Positions 1 to 7,452 of a DNA stretch of 64,000 bases are shown piece after piece (position 1 is the stretch's first letter; every line of letters begins with the position of its first letter). The stretch covers positions 1 to 64,000 of the forward strand of contig NZ_SPHO01000013.1 in assembly GCF_005845215.1 (NCBI RefSeq). The letters run 5' to 3'. The notes under the pieces are model-generated. The model did no database searches. It was not told where the DNA came from and worked only from the letters and a program-made list of their open reading frames with translations. The DNA is from Clostridium sp. 1001271st1 H5 (GTDB lineage: Bacteria > Bacillota > Clostridia > Lachnospirales > Lachnospiraceae). Made by a program: the position numbers and the translations under genes.

Positions 1-104
1 GCCAAAACTGCTTTTTCGTTTACCCCATCATTGATTCTAACCTAAAGAATTTGTCTTACAACAATTTATATATGCATAAAAAGCAATATATTTATGAAAA
101 CACC

Positions 105-599
105 CTAAATCCAAAATCTACTCAATTCATTTTTCCTTACATAAAATGTTCTCGTATATTTCACTTCCTCACCAAGTGTTTCCCCTATCAAAACTTCAAA
201 ATCATTGATATCAAATTCTGGAAAGAATGTATCTCCATCTTCAATATTTAAATCTACTTCTGTGATATACATTTTATCTACTATTTGCAAAGCTTCCTTA
301 AATAGTCCATATCCACCAGATATGTATACATCTCGTCCTTTAGCCAATAATAATGCATCTTCTAATGATTTAACTGAAACTAAATTATCTCCTTGATACT
401 CTGTTGTGGTGGAAACAACAATATTCATTCTATTAGGCAACGGATGACCGATTTCTTCATAAGACTTTCGCCCCATAATAACCACATTACCCGTTGTTAA
501 CTCTCTAAATTGCTTTTGTTCTCCCTTTATTTTCCATGGTATATTACCATTCTTGCCTATAACATTATTCTTTGACCTCGCAACAATCAAACCTATCAT
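105..599 (-). CDS. dfrF: Dihydrofolate reductase, DfrF-type (trimethoprim resistance)
   Basis: The 164-residue protein has the DHFR fold signatures: an N-terminal MIGLIVARSKNNVIG strand/Met20 loop, the VIMGRKSYEEIG cofactor segment near residue 40 and ISGGYGLFKEAL near residue 93. It reduces dihydrofolate with NADPH in the cytosol. The sequence agrees with my memory of the acquired enterococcal/streptococcal DfrF, which confers trimethoprim resistance; that identity is recalled, not searched. GGAGG lies 9 nt before the ATG. A sigma-A-like promoter sits about 130 bp upstream (729-757). The gene lies alone on the minus strand beside a Tn916-type integration module and is AT-rich compared with the core genes, so it is probably horizontally acquired. 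A housekeeping folA is the less likely alternative, because no thyA is adjacent. Confidence 0.88.
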   Translation of the reverse strand: MIGLIVARSKNNVIGKNGNIPWKIKGEQKQFRELTTGNVVIMGRKSYEEIGHPLPNRMNIVVSTTTEYQGDNLVSVKSLEDALLLAKGRDVYISGGYGLFKEALQIVDKMYITEVDLNIEDGDTFFPEFDINDFEVLIGETLGEEVKYTRTFYVRKNELSRFWI

Positions 600-728
600 C
601 TATTTCATCCTCCATAATATGATGTCGTACCTGTGATTCCATCAAGTGCACCACATCTTAACAAACTCAAAATTATCTCGAACTAACCAGCTCGACAAAT
701 TCTAATTTGTCCGTTTCTTCATATCCAC

Positions 729-757
729 ATTATATCATTTTCATATCTGCACCACAA
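729..757 (-). promoter_or_regulatory. Sigma-A-type promoter for dfrF (copy A of a duplicated promoter)
   Basis: On the minus strand TTGTGG (752-757) and TATAAT (729-734) are separated by exactly 17 nt. The surrounding segment (about 697-763) is repeated upstream of the next gene at about 1460-1527, including a short ATGAAGAAA start just after the -10 box. Here that start opens a 6-codon reading frame ending in TAG. Confidence 0.72.
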
Positions 758-838
758 TAAAATTTTATGCACCGATAATCTTATTGAACAGCTCTAACAA
801 ACACCATTTCATCACTCCAATCTGAAATTTAGGTATGA

Positions 839-871
839 AAAAAGCAGTCAATCCTAAGACTAACTGCTTTG
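839..871 (-). terminator. Intrinsic terminator of the alkyltransferase-like gene
   Basis: AAAGCAGT (841-848) pairs with ACTGCTTT (863-870). Read on the minus strand, the stem is followed by a run of T. It lies about 35 bp past the stop of the minus-strand gene that ends at 907. Confidence 0.7.
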
Positions 872-906
872 TGTATAGAGATATGAAATTGTGAAATAGA
901 ATTTGC

Positions 907-1386
907 CTATTTCAAATCAAAAAGAGAATTTTCATAGTCCTTTACATAGTATCGTATATTTTTACGCCCCTTTTGAATAATGGTATGTCCCTCTGCTTCT
1001 AATTTTTCTTTCTGTGCTTCAATACCATTTGGATATTTAGCATTTAATTCTCCGTTTGCTTTTAATGTTCTCCAATAGGGTGTTTCATCTTCGGAACGCT
1101 GATAACTCGCCCACGCTACAATAGAAACAAATATACCCGCTGTAATCGGCTCTGTAAAATCTGCACCACTCAATTTTGCAAAGTGTTCTCGTATTTTTCC
1201 AACCGTAATCACTTTACCATACGGAACTTTTTTCATTACTTTGTCATAGTCAATCGGGGGAGCAAAATACATTTTGTTTCCACCATATTTCTCAATACTT
1301 TTCTGGTCTATGATAATTTGAAATTTTGGCATATCCTTACTATCATGCAACATAGCATTAAAATCTTTTTTATCTTCATTTGCCAT
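907..1386 (-). CDS. MGMT-family alkyltransferase-like protein (ATL type)
   Basis: This 159-residue protein resembles the DNA-binding domain of O6-alkylguanine-DNA alkyltransferase: PYGKVITVGKIREHF near residue 50, then WRTLKANGEL and a C-terminal QKEKLEAEGHTI helix. I see no PCHR active-site cysteine motif; a tryptophan-containing stretch (YWRTLKANG) is found instead. It would therefore be a non-enzymatic ATL that flags alkylated bases for repair. This is family knowledge applied to the sequence. I chose the ATG at 1386 because AGGAGG sits 8 nt upstream; the GTG 9 nt earlier abuts the Shine-Dalgarno. It has its own promoter (1492-1520) and terminator (839-871). Confidence 0.75.
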   Translation of the reverse strand: MANEDKKDFNAMLHDSKDMPKFQIIIDQKSIEKYGGNKMYFAPPIDYDKVMKKVPYGKVITVGKIREHFAKLSGADFTEPITAGIFVSIVAWASYQRSEDETPYWRTLKANGELNAKYPNGIEAQKEKLEAEGHTIIQKGRKNIRYYVKDYENSLFDLK

Positions 1387-1491
1387 TTGTGCCACCTCCT
1401 ACTTTAAGGATAGTCTGTTTCTTATTTCCATGCAATGAGGCTGTTTGAAAATTATTAACACTTTCAAATTTGTCGCTTTCTTCATATCCAT

Positions 1492-1520
1492 ATTATAACA
1501 GTTCCATATATCCGCCACAA
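1492..1520 (-). promoter_or_regulatory. Sigma-A-type promoter (copy B of the duplicated promoter)
   Basis: On the minus strand TTGTGG (1515-1520) and TATAAT (1492-1497) are 17 nt apart, the same boxes and spacing as the dfrF promoter. The downstream ATGAAGAAA start is preserved but remains open for 28 codons, almost to the alkyltransferase-like gene, so it could be a leader peptide. Confidence 0.72.
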
Positions 1521-1604
1521 TAAAAATCAGCATACCCTTAGCATTTATGGAACAAAAATGCACACTTTTTCTTTCTTCCTCTTGATTACCCCACAACAGA
1601 AAAG

Positions 1605-1667
1605 AAAAAGCCCTGTCAAGAGCCTTGCCACCATTGGTGGTGCTTTGCACTCTTTACTGGGCTTTTT
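1605..1667. terminator. Bidirectional hairpin terminator between minus-strand genes
   Basis: AAAAAGCCCTGT (1605-1616) pairs with ACTGGGCTTTTT (1656-1667) with one mismatch, giving T runs on both strands. It lies just past the stop of the Xre-type regulator (1697) and separates it from the alkyltransferase-like gene. Confidence 0.75.
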
Positions 1668-1696
1668 GTTTGCTGTATCTTCCATGCAAGAGGAAA

Positions 1697-2368
1697 TTAA
1701 AGACCTCTGTTCCATTTCGCCTTTAGATAATCTTCATAGTCTGCTTCATTGAAGTCTACTTGTGGAGAAGTGTCGGGAATGTTGTTTCTGTTGTCTATAT
1801 CCGCAAGCTGACGAAATATCCAATCATCATAAGGGTCATGGTATTTATACTCTTTGGGCTGTTCTCTGTATCGGTCTAACCCTCGCATTTCCTTATGCAC
1901 TTTTATCATGCGTTCCAGTTTTTGACGCTGTATCAACTGCTTGATTTCCATAAGTTCTTCCAACTCCGTAACCTCATTGGTAATGTAGTTATGGATATAC
2001 TGTATGAGTTTATATGCCTTGTAAAATGTGCATTCTTTTTCATCATCGAAAAATTCATTTTCAGACAGGTAATCTAAGGAAACATTGAAGTCTTGTTCCC
2101 GTTTGATAATATCCATGATATAGGGCTCGGTGTGGTCAATATACTTCCATTCTCCCGACAATAATTCATTGGGCGTTACACCCAGCACGTCCATTATCTT
2201 CTCTAACGTATCAAAGGTAGGATAATTCACGCCACGTTCAATCTTGGAAAGGCTCTGCATATTGATACCGATTTTGTCCGCAAGTTCCTGTTGTTTCATT
2301 CCTCTGTGTTTTCTTATGGTCTGTATGTTTTCTCCTAAGAAACTGATTTTCTTTTCATAATGCTCCAT
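1697..2368 (-). CDS. Xre/Cro-CI family transcriptional regulator with long C-terminal domain
   Basis: Residues 10-70 form a helix-turn-helix: ENIQTIRKHRGMKQQELADK followed by IGINMQSLSKIERG, ending at the NELLSG segment. The remaining 150 residues are charged and helical and I do not recognise them; they may sense a signal or mediate oligomerisation. AAAGGAG is 13-15 nt upstream of the ATG, rather far. The gene faces away from the Rep/Xis/Int genes, with the hairpin-rich region between them, so it probably represses excision or replication of the small integrative element. The role is inferred from position. Confidence 0.75.
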   Translation of the reverse strand: MEHYEKKISFLGENIQTIRKHRGMKQQELADKIGINMQSLSKIERGVNYPTFDTLEKIMDVLGVTPNELLSGEWKYIDHTEPYIMDIIKREQDFNVSLDYLSENEFFDDEKECTFYKAYKLIQYIHNYITNEVTELEELMEIKQLIQRQKLERMIKVHKEMRGLDRYREQPKEYKYHDPYDDWIFRQLADIDNRNNIPDTSPQVDFNEADYEDYLKAKWNRGL

Positions 2369-2633
2369 AACTTAGTATAACCGCTCCTTTCGTTGCTTTT
2401 CTTGGTATTTATAAGCATATCATACTTAATCTATATCTAAAAGTCAACAAAAACTTCTTGACAAGTAATTCTAATGGAGTTATTATCGTATTAGACAGAG
2501 TGATTAAGCACGCTAGGGTCAATCACACGCTTGAGTAAGCATATAAAATATATATTTTCACTTTGATAGCATGAATAAGCATGGACTATCAGACCGAAAA
2601 TAAGGTTTCTGACTGGGGCTGTTCCGTTTAGCC

Positions 2634-2734
2634 ACGAGCCTTACAAGGCTCGTGAGCGTTAAGAACGGGGCAGACACAGGAAGAAAGGGAACGCCTTTAG
2701 GCGTTCGTAAAGGGCGTATATGTAACACCGCCCT
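2634..2734. other. Cluster of three perfect hairpins: candidate oriT or replication origin
   Basis: Three short perfect inverted repeats occur in a 100-bp stretch: ACGAGCCTT/AAGGCTCGT (2634-2653), GAACGCCT/AGGCGTTC (2689-2706) and AGGGCG/CGCCCT (2711-2734). The stretch lies about 180 bp upstream of a Rep_trans-type initiator. Relaxases and initiators of this family act on hairpin-bearing origins near their own gene, so an origin role is plausible. No nick site can be proven by eye. Confidence 0.4.
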
Positions 2735-2827
2735 GCGTATACATGTCATAGTACCTAGAAACTGTGATAAATAAAGGAAAAAACACAATTTTTACCCCGC
2801 AAAAAAACGGGGCATACGAAAGGAGAA

Positions 2828-3926
2828 ATGCACTATAACTACACACAAAAATTTATCCGTTAAGATTGATTACATCAGCATTGTATTTGAAACGGCAACC
2901 GCTGAAGATGTAATCATGCACATTTTAGATTTACCGACTGACATTTTCAATGTTTATCCAGCAATGATAAAATTCAAGACTTATCAAGCACGCTGGCAGA
3001 TTGGAGATATTTATGTATCGGGGGACGCAAGAAAGACAGAGGATAACCCACAGGGGCTAGGCTGTTATCTTGTTATGACTGGCAGAGGTTGTGATGATAT
3101 TTTCCGTATTCTCGACAGTAGGAATTATACCTTTGGGGATATGTTTCGACGCTGTGAGCGAAGATACGGACTGGATAACTTTCATTTCACAAGACTTGAT
3201 ATTGCCATTGATGATAAGAACGAAAAGCCATTCTTTACCATAGAGCAGATAAAGAAGAAATGCGAAAAAGAGGAATTTATTTCTAATAGTGAGGGCTACC
3301 ACTTTGACGAAAGCAAGTTTGATGATTTCGACACCGCAAAGACTGTTTATATCGGTGCTGGTAAATCGGGATTATCCTACCGCTTTTATGATAAGGATAA
3401 GGAAGTCTGTTCAAAACATAATAAGACACTTGATGAAGTCGGCAGTTGGAAACGGACAGAAATGCAACTGCGTGATGATAAGGCTCATGTTTTTGCCATG
3501 ACATTCAAAGACAGACCGCTGGAACTTGGGGAACTGGCTTTCGGGCTATTAGCAAACAACCTACGCTTTGTCGTGCCAAACAGAAATGAAAGTAATAAGA
3601 GCAGATGGAAAACGTGTCGGTTTTGGGAACGATTTTTAGGGGCTGTGGAAGTCTTGAAACTGCAAGTACCGAAACTACATAATTCCCTTGAGGAAACACA
3701 GCAATGGCTCACAGAGGGTGGCGTGATTTCTGCTGTCAAAAGTTTTTATTTCTTAGAAGAACATGATGCATTAGGTGGACTGGAAAAAGTGGGAACTATG
3801 CTTGACAGGGCAAGATACAGCAGTTCCCTTTCCAGTAAATTAACCGCCCACTTACAGAGGATAGACCGCACCGACCTTATCCCCTATATCCAGTATGACA
3901 CGAAACATGGGAAAGGGGGTATCTGA
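2828..3926 (+). pseudogene. Rep_trans / MobT-type replication initiation factor, frameshifted at its start
   Basis: From 2916 to 3926 the frame encodes 336 residues of a pfam02486-like initiator related to Tn916 Orf20 (MobT). It has HFTRLDIAIDD near residue 88, GAGKSGLSYRFYDK near residue 147 and WKRTEMQLRD near residue 178. Homology-like coding continues upstream of the first in-frame ATG (SVKIDYISIVFET) to codon 2832, just behind an out-of-frame ATG at 2828 that is preceded by AAAGGAG. Removing one base after that ATG (for example C2831) would restore MTITTHKNLSVKIDY. Either the gene is inactive, or it initiates at 2916 without about 28 residues. It would nick or initiate replication of the element. 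Xis follows directly. Confidence 0.72.
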
Positions 3927-4129
3927 TGAATAACAACGATATTCCCGTATGGGAAAAATACACCCTTACCATTGAAGAAGCGTCAAAGTATTTCCGTATC
4001 GGAGAAAACAAGTTAAGACGCTTGGCAGAGGAAAACAAGGACGCTGGCTGGCTCATTATGAATGGCAACCGCATACAGATTAAACGCCGACAGTTTGAAA
4101 AGGTCATTGACAAATTGGACGCAATCTAA
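3926..4129 (+). CDS. xis: Tn916-family excisionase
   Basis: This 67-residue basic protein opens with [22 protein letters not shown] and continues with an [18 protein letters not shown] winged-helix segment, as Tn916 Xis does. It bends DNA and directs the integrase towards excision. It starts at the last base of the initiator gene (overlap of 1-4 nt), with GGGGG just upstream, and is followed about 80 bp later by the integrase, the canonical xis-int order. Length and order match the family, so the call is firm, though function was not tested. Confidence 0.87.
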   Translation: MNNNDIPVWEKYTLTIEEASKYFRIGENKLRRLAEENKDAGWLIMNGNRIQIKRRQFEKVIDKLDAI

Positions 4130-4207
4130 TGCAAATGAGCCTTGTATGTGTTATGATGAATACAAGTCATATCAAGGCTCTTTCCAACAAGGAAAGGAGC
4201 AGACACC

Positions 4208-5401
4208 ATGAAAGAAAAAAGACGGGATAGCAAAGGACGTATCCTGCATACTGGAGAGAGCCAACGAACAGACGGGAAATACTTATATAAATATGTGGAC
4301 GCATTTGGAAACACAAAATATGTGTATGCTTGGAGATTGACACCCACAGACCCGACACCAAAGGGAAAACGGGAAAAACCCTCACTTCGTGAACTGGAAC
4401 AGCAGATAAGACGGGATATTGAGGACGGTATCGACAGCACAGGCAAGAAAATGACGCTTTGCCAACTCTACGCCAAACAGAACACACAGAGGGCAAACGT
4501 GAAGAAGAGCACACAGAAACAACGGGAACAGCTCATGCGGTTATTGAAAGAGGACAAGTTAGGTGCTAGGAGCATTGATACGATAAAACCCTCTGACGCT
4601 AAGGAATGGGCGTTACGCATGAAAGACAAAGGCTTTTCCTATAACACCATTAACAACCATAAACGCTCGTTAAAAGCGTCATTCTATATCGCCATACAAG
4701 ACGATTGTGTAAGGAAAAACCCTTTTGATTTCAAGTTAAGTGAAGTTATAGAAAATGATACCAAAGAGAAAGTCGCATTGACAGAGGAACAGGAACAAGC
4801 CCTACTCTCATTCATCAAGGCGGACAATGTGTATCACAAGTATTATGATGATGTGCTGATACTGTTAAAGACAGGACTTCGTATCTCGGAACTGTGCGGA
4901 CTGACAGTAGCCGATATTGATTTCAAGAATGAAGTTGTGATTATCGACCACCAGTTATTAAAGAGCAAGGAACAGGGCTACTATATTGAAACGCCTAAGA
5001 CAAAAAGCGGAGCAAGGCAAGTGCCATTAAGCAGAGAAACGATACAAGCATTTCAACGGGTTATGAAGAAACGCCCAAAGGCAGAACCATTTGTGATAGA
5101 CGGACGGGGCAACTTTCTATTTGTAAATCATAAAGGCAAGCCCAAAGTTGCGATTGATTACAATATGCTTTTTGTCCGTATGGTAGAGAAATACAACAAG
5201 CACCATAAGGACAATCCCTTGCCACATATCACACCGCATACACTACGCCATACGTTCTGCACAAGGCTGGCAAGTAAGAACATGAACCCAAAAGATTTAC
5301 AGTATATCATGGGACATTCAAACATCAGTATCACAATGAACTGGTATGCTCATGCGTCCATAGATACTGCAAAATCAGAGGTTCAGCGTCTAATCGCATA
5401 G
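4208..5401 (+). CDS. int: Tn916-family tyrosine integrase
   Basis: The 397-residue protein closely follows Tn916 Int, usually about 405 residues. It has an arm-binding N-terminus (RRDSKGRILHTGESQ), a SAM-like core domain (KKMTLCQLYAKQN, then KNPFDFKL) and a catalytic domain with the first Arg in LKTGLRISELCGL (about residue 225), HTLRH near residue 346, GHSN near residue 371 and the nucleophile Tyr in NWYAHA near residue 380. AAGGAG precedes the ATG. The full catalytic set is present, so the enzyme should be active for excision and integration. Its end at 5401 should lie close to the right end of the element. Confidence 0.93.
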   Translation: MKEKRRDSKGRILHTGESQRTDGKYLYKYVDAFGNTKYVYAWRLTPTDPTPKGKREKPSLRELEQQIRRDIEDGIDSTGKKMTLCQLYAKQNTQRANVKKSTQKQREQLMRLLKEDKLGARSIDTIKPSDAKEWALRMKDKGFSYNTINNHKRSLKASFYIAIQDDCVRKNPFDFKLSEVIENDTKEKVALTEEQEQALLSFIKADNVYHKYYDDVLILLKTGLRISELCGLTVADIDFKNEVVIIDHQLLKSKEQGYYIETPKTKSGARQVPLSRETIQAFQRVMKKRPKAEPFVIDGRGNFLFVNHKGKPKVAIDYNMLFVRMVEKYNKHHKDNPLPHITPHTLRHTFCTRLASKNMNPKDLQYIMGHSNISITMNWYAHASIDTAKSEVQRLIA

Positions 5402-5486
5402 AAGTATTTACCACGATTTTAACCACGCTTGATAGCGAAAATATAAGAAGATAGACCTAGATATGTGAGGTTTACAACAAAAGCAA

Positions 5487-5526
5487 AATGCCCGTAGAGC
5501 CGATAAAATAAGGCTTTACGGACATT
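5487..5526. terminator. Hairpin downstream of int
   Basis: AATGCCCGTAGAGCC pairs with GGCTTTACGGACATT across a 10-nt loop; the two differences are a wobble pair and one mismatch. The rest of 5402-5688 is AT-rich and holds no gene. The right end of the Tn916-like element should lie here, but I could not identify a matching left end. Confidence 0.6.
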
Positions 5527-5688
5527 TAAGAAGATATAAAAAGATAGTCAAAAAGACATATATAATTTACAGGTAATGTTTTACTGTTCCGTGTTAAAAC
5601 ATAATAAAAATATATAGAGTATTCTGTAACAATATAATAACTTAATTGTCTTATTGGTGTATTTACCTTAAAATAGAAAGGAGTCGAT

Positions 5689-6195
5689 ATGGAAAACGAA
5701 ACATTTAGTGAAATATATGAAATATATGCCAAGCAGGTATATCATTTCTTGTTACATCTAAGTGGAAATCATAATACCGCCGAGGAACTTACGCAAGAAA
5801 CTTTTGTAAAGGCATATCTGAATTTGGATAATTTCCGAGGAGAATGCCGCTTATATGTATGGCTATGCCAAATTGGCAAAAATCTATATTTTAACTATAT
5901 AAAAAAAGAAGCCCGCTATGCTCCAATAAGTGAGATAATCCATATGCCGTCTGAAGGTCAAAGTGTGGAAGATATGGTCTTGTCAACGGATTCGGTCAAC
6001 GAACTTATGCGCGCAATATCAGAATTACCCGAACCATATCAATCCGTTTTTGTATACCATGTTTTTTCACAGATGTCTTATAATGAGATAGGAACTATGT
6101 TATTAAAAACAGATACCTGGGCGCGAGTTACATATTATCGTGCCAAAAAAAAGTTACAGTCAATTTTAAAGGAGGAAATGCGCTATGAAATGTGA
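5689..6195 (+). CDS. ECF-type RNA polymerase sigma factor
   Basis: The 168-residue protein has region 2 (YHFLLHLSGNHNTAEELTQE, then TFVKAYLNLDNFRG) and region 4 (LPEPYQSVFVYHVFSQMSYNEIG, then TYYRAKKKLQSIL). It would direct RNA polymerase to a small regulon. AAAGGAG lies 7 nt before the ATG. It overlaps the next gene by 11 nt, the usual sigma/anti-sigma coupling. Confidence 0.88.
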   Translation: MENETFSEIYEIYAKQVYHFLLHLSGNHNTAEELTQETFVKAYLNLDNFRGECRLYVWLCQIGKNLYFNYIKKEARYAPISEIIHMPSEGQSVEDMVLSTDSVNELMRAISELPEPYQSVFVYHVFSQMSYNEIGTMLLKTDTWARVTYYRAKKKLQSILKEEMRYEM

Positions 6196-7111
6196 AATTA
6201 TAAAAGACCTGTTGCCATTGTATATAGAGAATTTATGCAGCGAGGCAAGCAGGATAGAGATAGAAAATCATCTGGAAACATGCAAGGAATGCCAACAGGA
6301 ATATACACAATTACGTCAAGATTATATATCAAAAACCAGTAGCCAGACGACAGAAGATTTTCTTGAGGAAAAAGCCTTGTTTGATAAAAGTAAGCAGGAA
6401 ATCAAAGAATCATTTGTAAACAAAGTCATTAAAAAATTCTTTACAGTAATATCTATATTAGGTTCGTTTATAAATGTGGCAATGGTTATTATAACTTTCA
6501 TAATATATCAATATAAATATCCCAAACTTTATTTTAAAGAACTGGGGTCTACGCAGATATTGATATTGATTTTACCGTTTCTTCCTACAATATTAGCATT
6601 AATAGGAAGAACTATTATTTGGAAATGTAAAAAATATAAATTTTTATCCAAAATAGTTTTGGTTGGTACAATACCTGCTATTTTGGCAGGCGGTTTTTGT
6701 ACACTGTTTTTTATGTTAATTCCCCCGGTTAGTTCTACGACAAAAAACTTGTCAAACTATATGAAGATTGACGGCGATACGGAACAGTTTGAAAGCTGTG
6801 TAAACAGTTTTTTCCCTAACCAAATACCAGTTAGTGCTAAGCAGGCAGATTATTTCTACCAAAGGTACTCATCTTTTTTTGAGGAAGAGGTCAATATGGA
6901 AGCTTCTTGGATTTTGACACCATTGGAATATGATACCATTAAACAACAGGCATTGGAACTCAGGCAATTTAAAAATAGTCATTTATCCGAAAGTGGGGGA
7001 AATGGAACCATTCTAGGTACACTACAACCTGAGAATGTTACGATTGTATTTGAATATAATGATAATATTAAAAAAGTTACTTATCGGGCGTACACAACTA
7101 AAAATTATTAG
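6185..7111 (+). CDS. Membrane anti-sigma factor with N-terminal zinc finger
   Basis: The N-terminus reads KCEIIKDLLPLYIENLCS and then HLETCKECQQEY, an HX3CX2C zinc-finger typical of zf-HC2 anti-sigma proteins. Hydrophobic segments at about residues 85-107, 115-140 and 155-182 anchor it in the membrane. The roughly 120-residue C-terminal part lies outside and could sense a signal; I recognise no named domain there. It would hold the overlapping upstream sigma factor inactive. Base composition is low in GC, like the rest of this accessory stretch. Confidence 0.8.
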   Translation: MKCEIIKDLLPLYIENLCSEASRIEIENHLETCKECQQEYTQLRQDYISKTSSQTTEDFLEEKALFDKSKQEIKESFVNKVIKKFFTVISILGSFINVAMVIITFIIYQYKYPKLYFKELGSTQILILILPFLPTILALIGRTIIWKCKKYKFLSKIVLVGTIPAILAGGFCTLFFMLIPPVSSTTKNLSNYMKIDGDTEQFESCVNSFFPNQIPVSAKQADYFYQRYSSFFEEEVNMEASWILTPLEYDTIKQQALELRQFKNSHLSESGGNGTILGTLQPENVTIVFEYNDNIKKVTYRAYTTKNY

Positions 7112-7207
7112 TCAATTTACGGACAGCAAGCTGCTTTCATGCAACATGCTGTCCGCTTTACTAAGTAATTAAGCTATCTCGGTTCAGCAGGTTTGCTTCA
7201 ACAATGA

Positions 7208-7409
7208 TTTGCTCACTCTCTTTTCGGGTTAGAAAAACCAGATATCACATTGTCCTTATATGAAATCGTAAAATATCTTTGCGAGCAGGCAAAGCAAACA
7301 GCCTGGGGATATTGTTGTATGTGCTGTCTATCCTGAAGGAGCATTGGCTGGTCAAGCAACTATCATTTTCGATTCAAACCGACAGTTAAAAAGCATTGCA
7401 TATGAATAA
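7208..7409 (+). pseudogene. Remnant of an unrecognised gene
   Basis: One frame gives a protein-like stretch (HSLFGLEKPDITLSLYEIV) from about 7208. A different frame gives VVCAVYPEGALAGQATIIF up to a TAA at 7407. No start codon or ribosome site is seen. The two pieces look like one reading frame joined by a frameshift or small deletion. Family unknown. The intrinsic terminator at 7412 follows directly, as expected for the 3' end of a real gene. Confidence 0.4.
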
Positions 7410-7411
7410 CC

Positions 7412-7447
7412 AAAAAGTTGTCACGGAGTCACCGTGGCAACTTTTTT
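7412..7447 (+). terminator. Strong intrinsic terminator used as an intron insertion site
   Basis: AAAAAGTTG-T-CACGG pairs with CCGTG-G-CAACTTTTT around a 5-nt loop, about 15 bp including one wobble, followed by TTTTTT. The group II intron begins at 7453, six bases beyond the T run. Confidence 0.88.
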
Positions 7448-7452
7448 GATTT

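Noticed and set aside
1399-1650. 83-codon minus-strand frame
   Set aside because: Most of it lies upstream of the promoter at 1492-1520; only its last 28 codons could form a leader peptide, noted with the promoter.
2558-2788. 76-codon minus-strand frame over the hairpin region
   Set aside because: It has no ribosome site or protein-like composition and overlaps the three hairpins; treated as chance.
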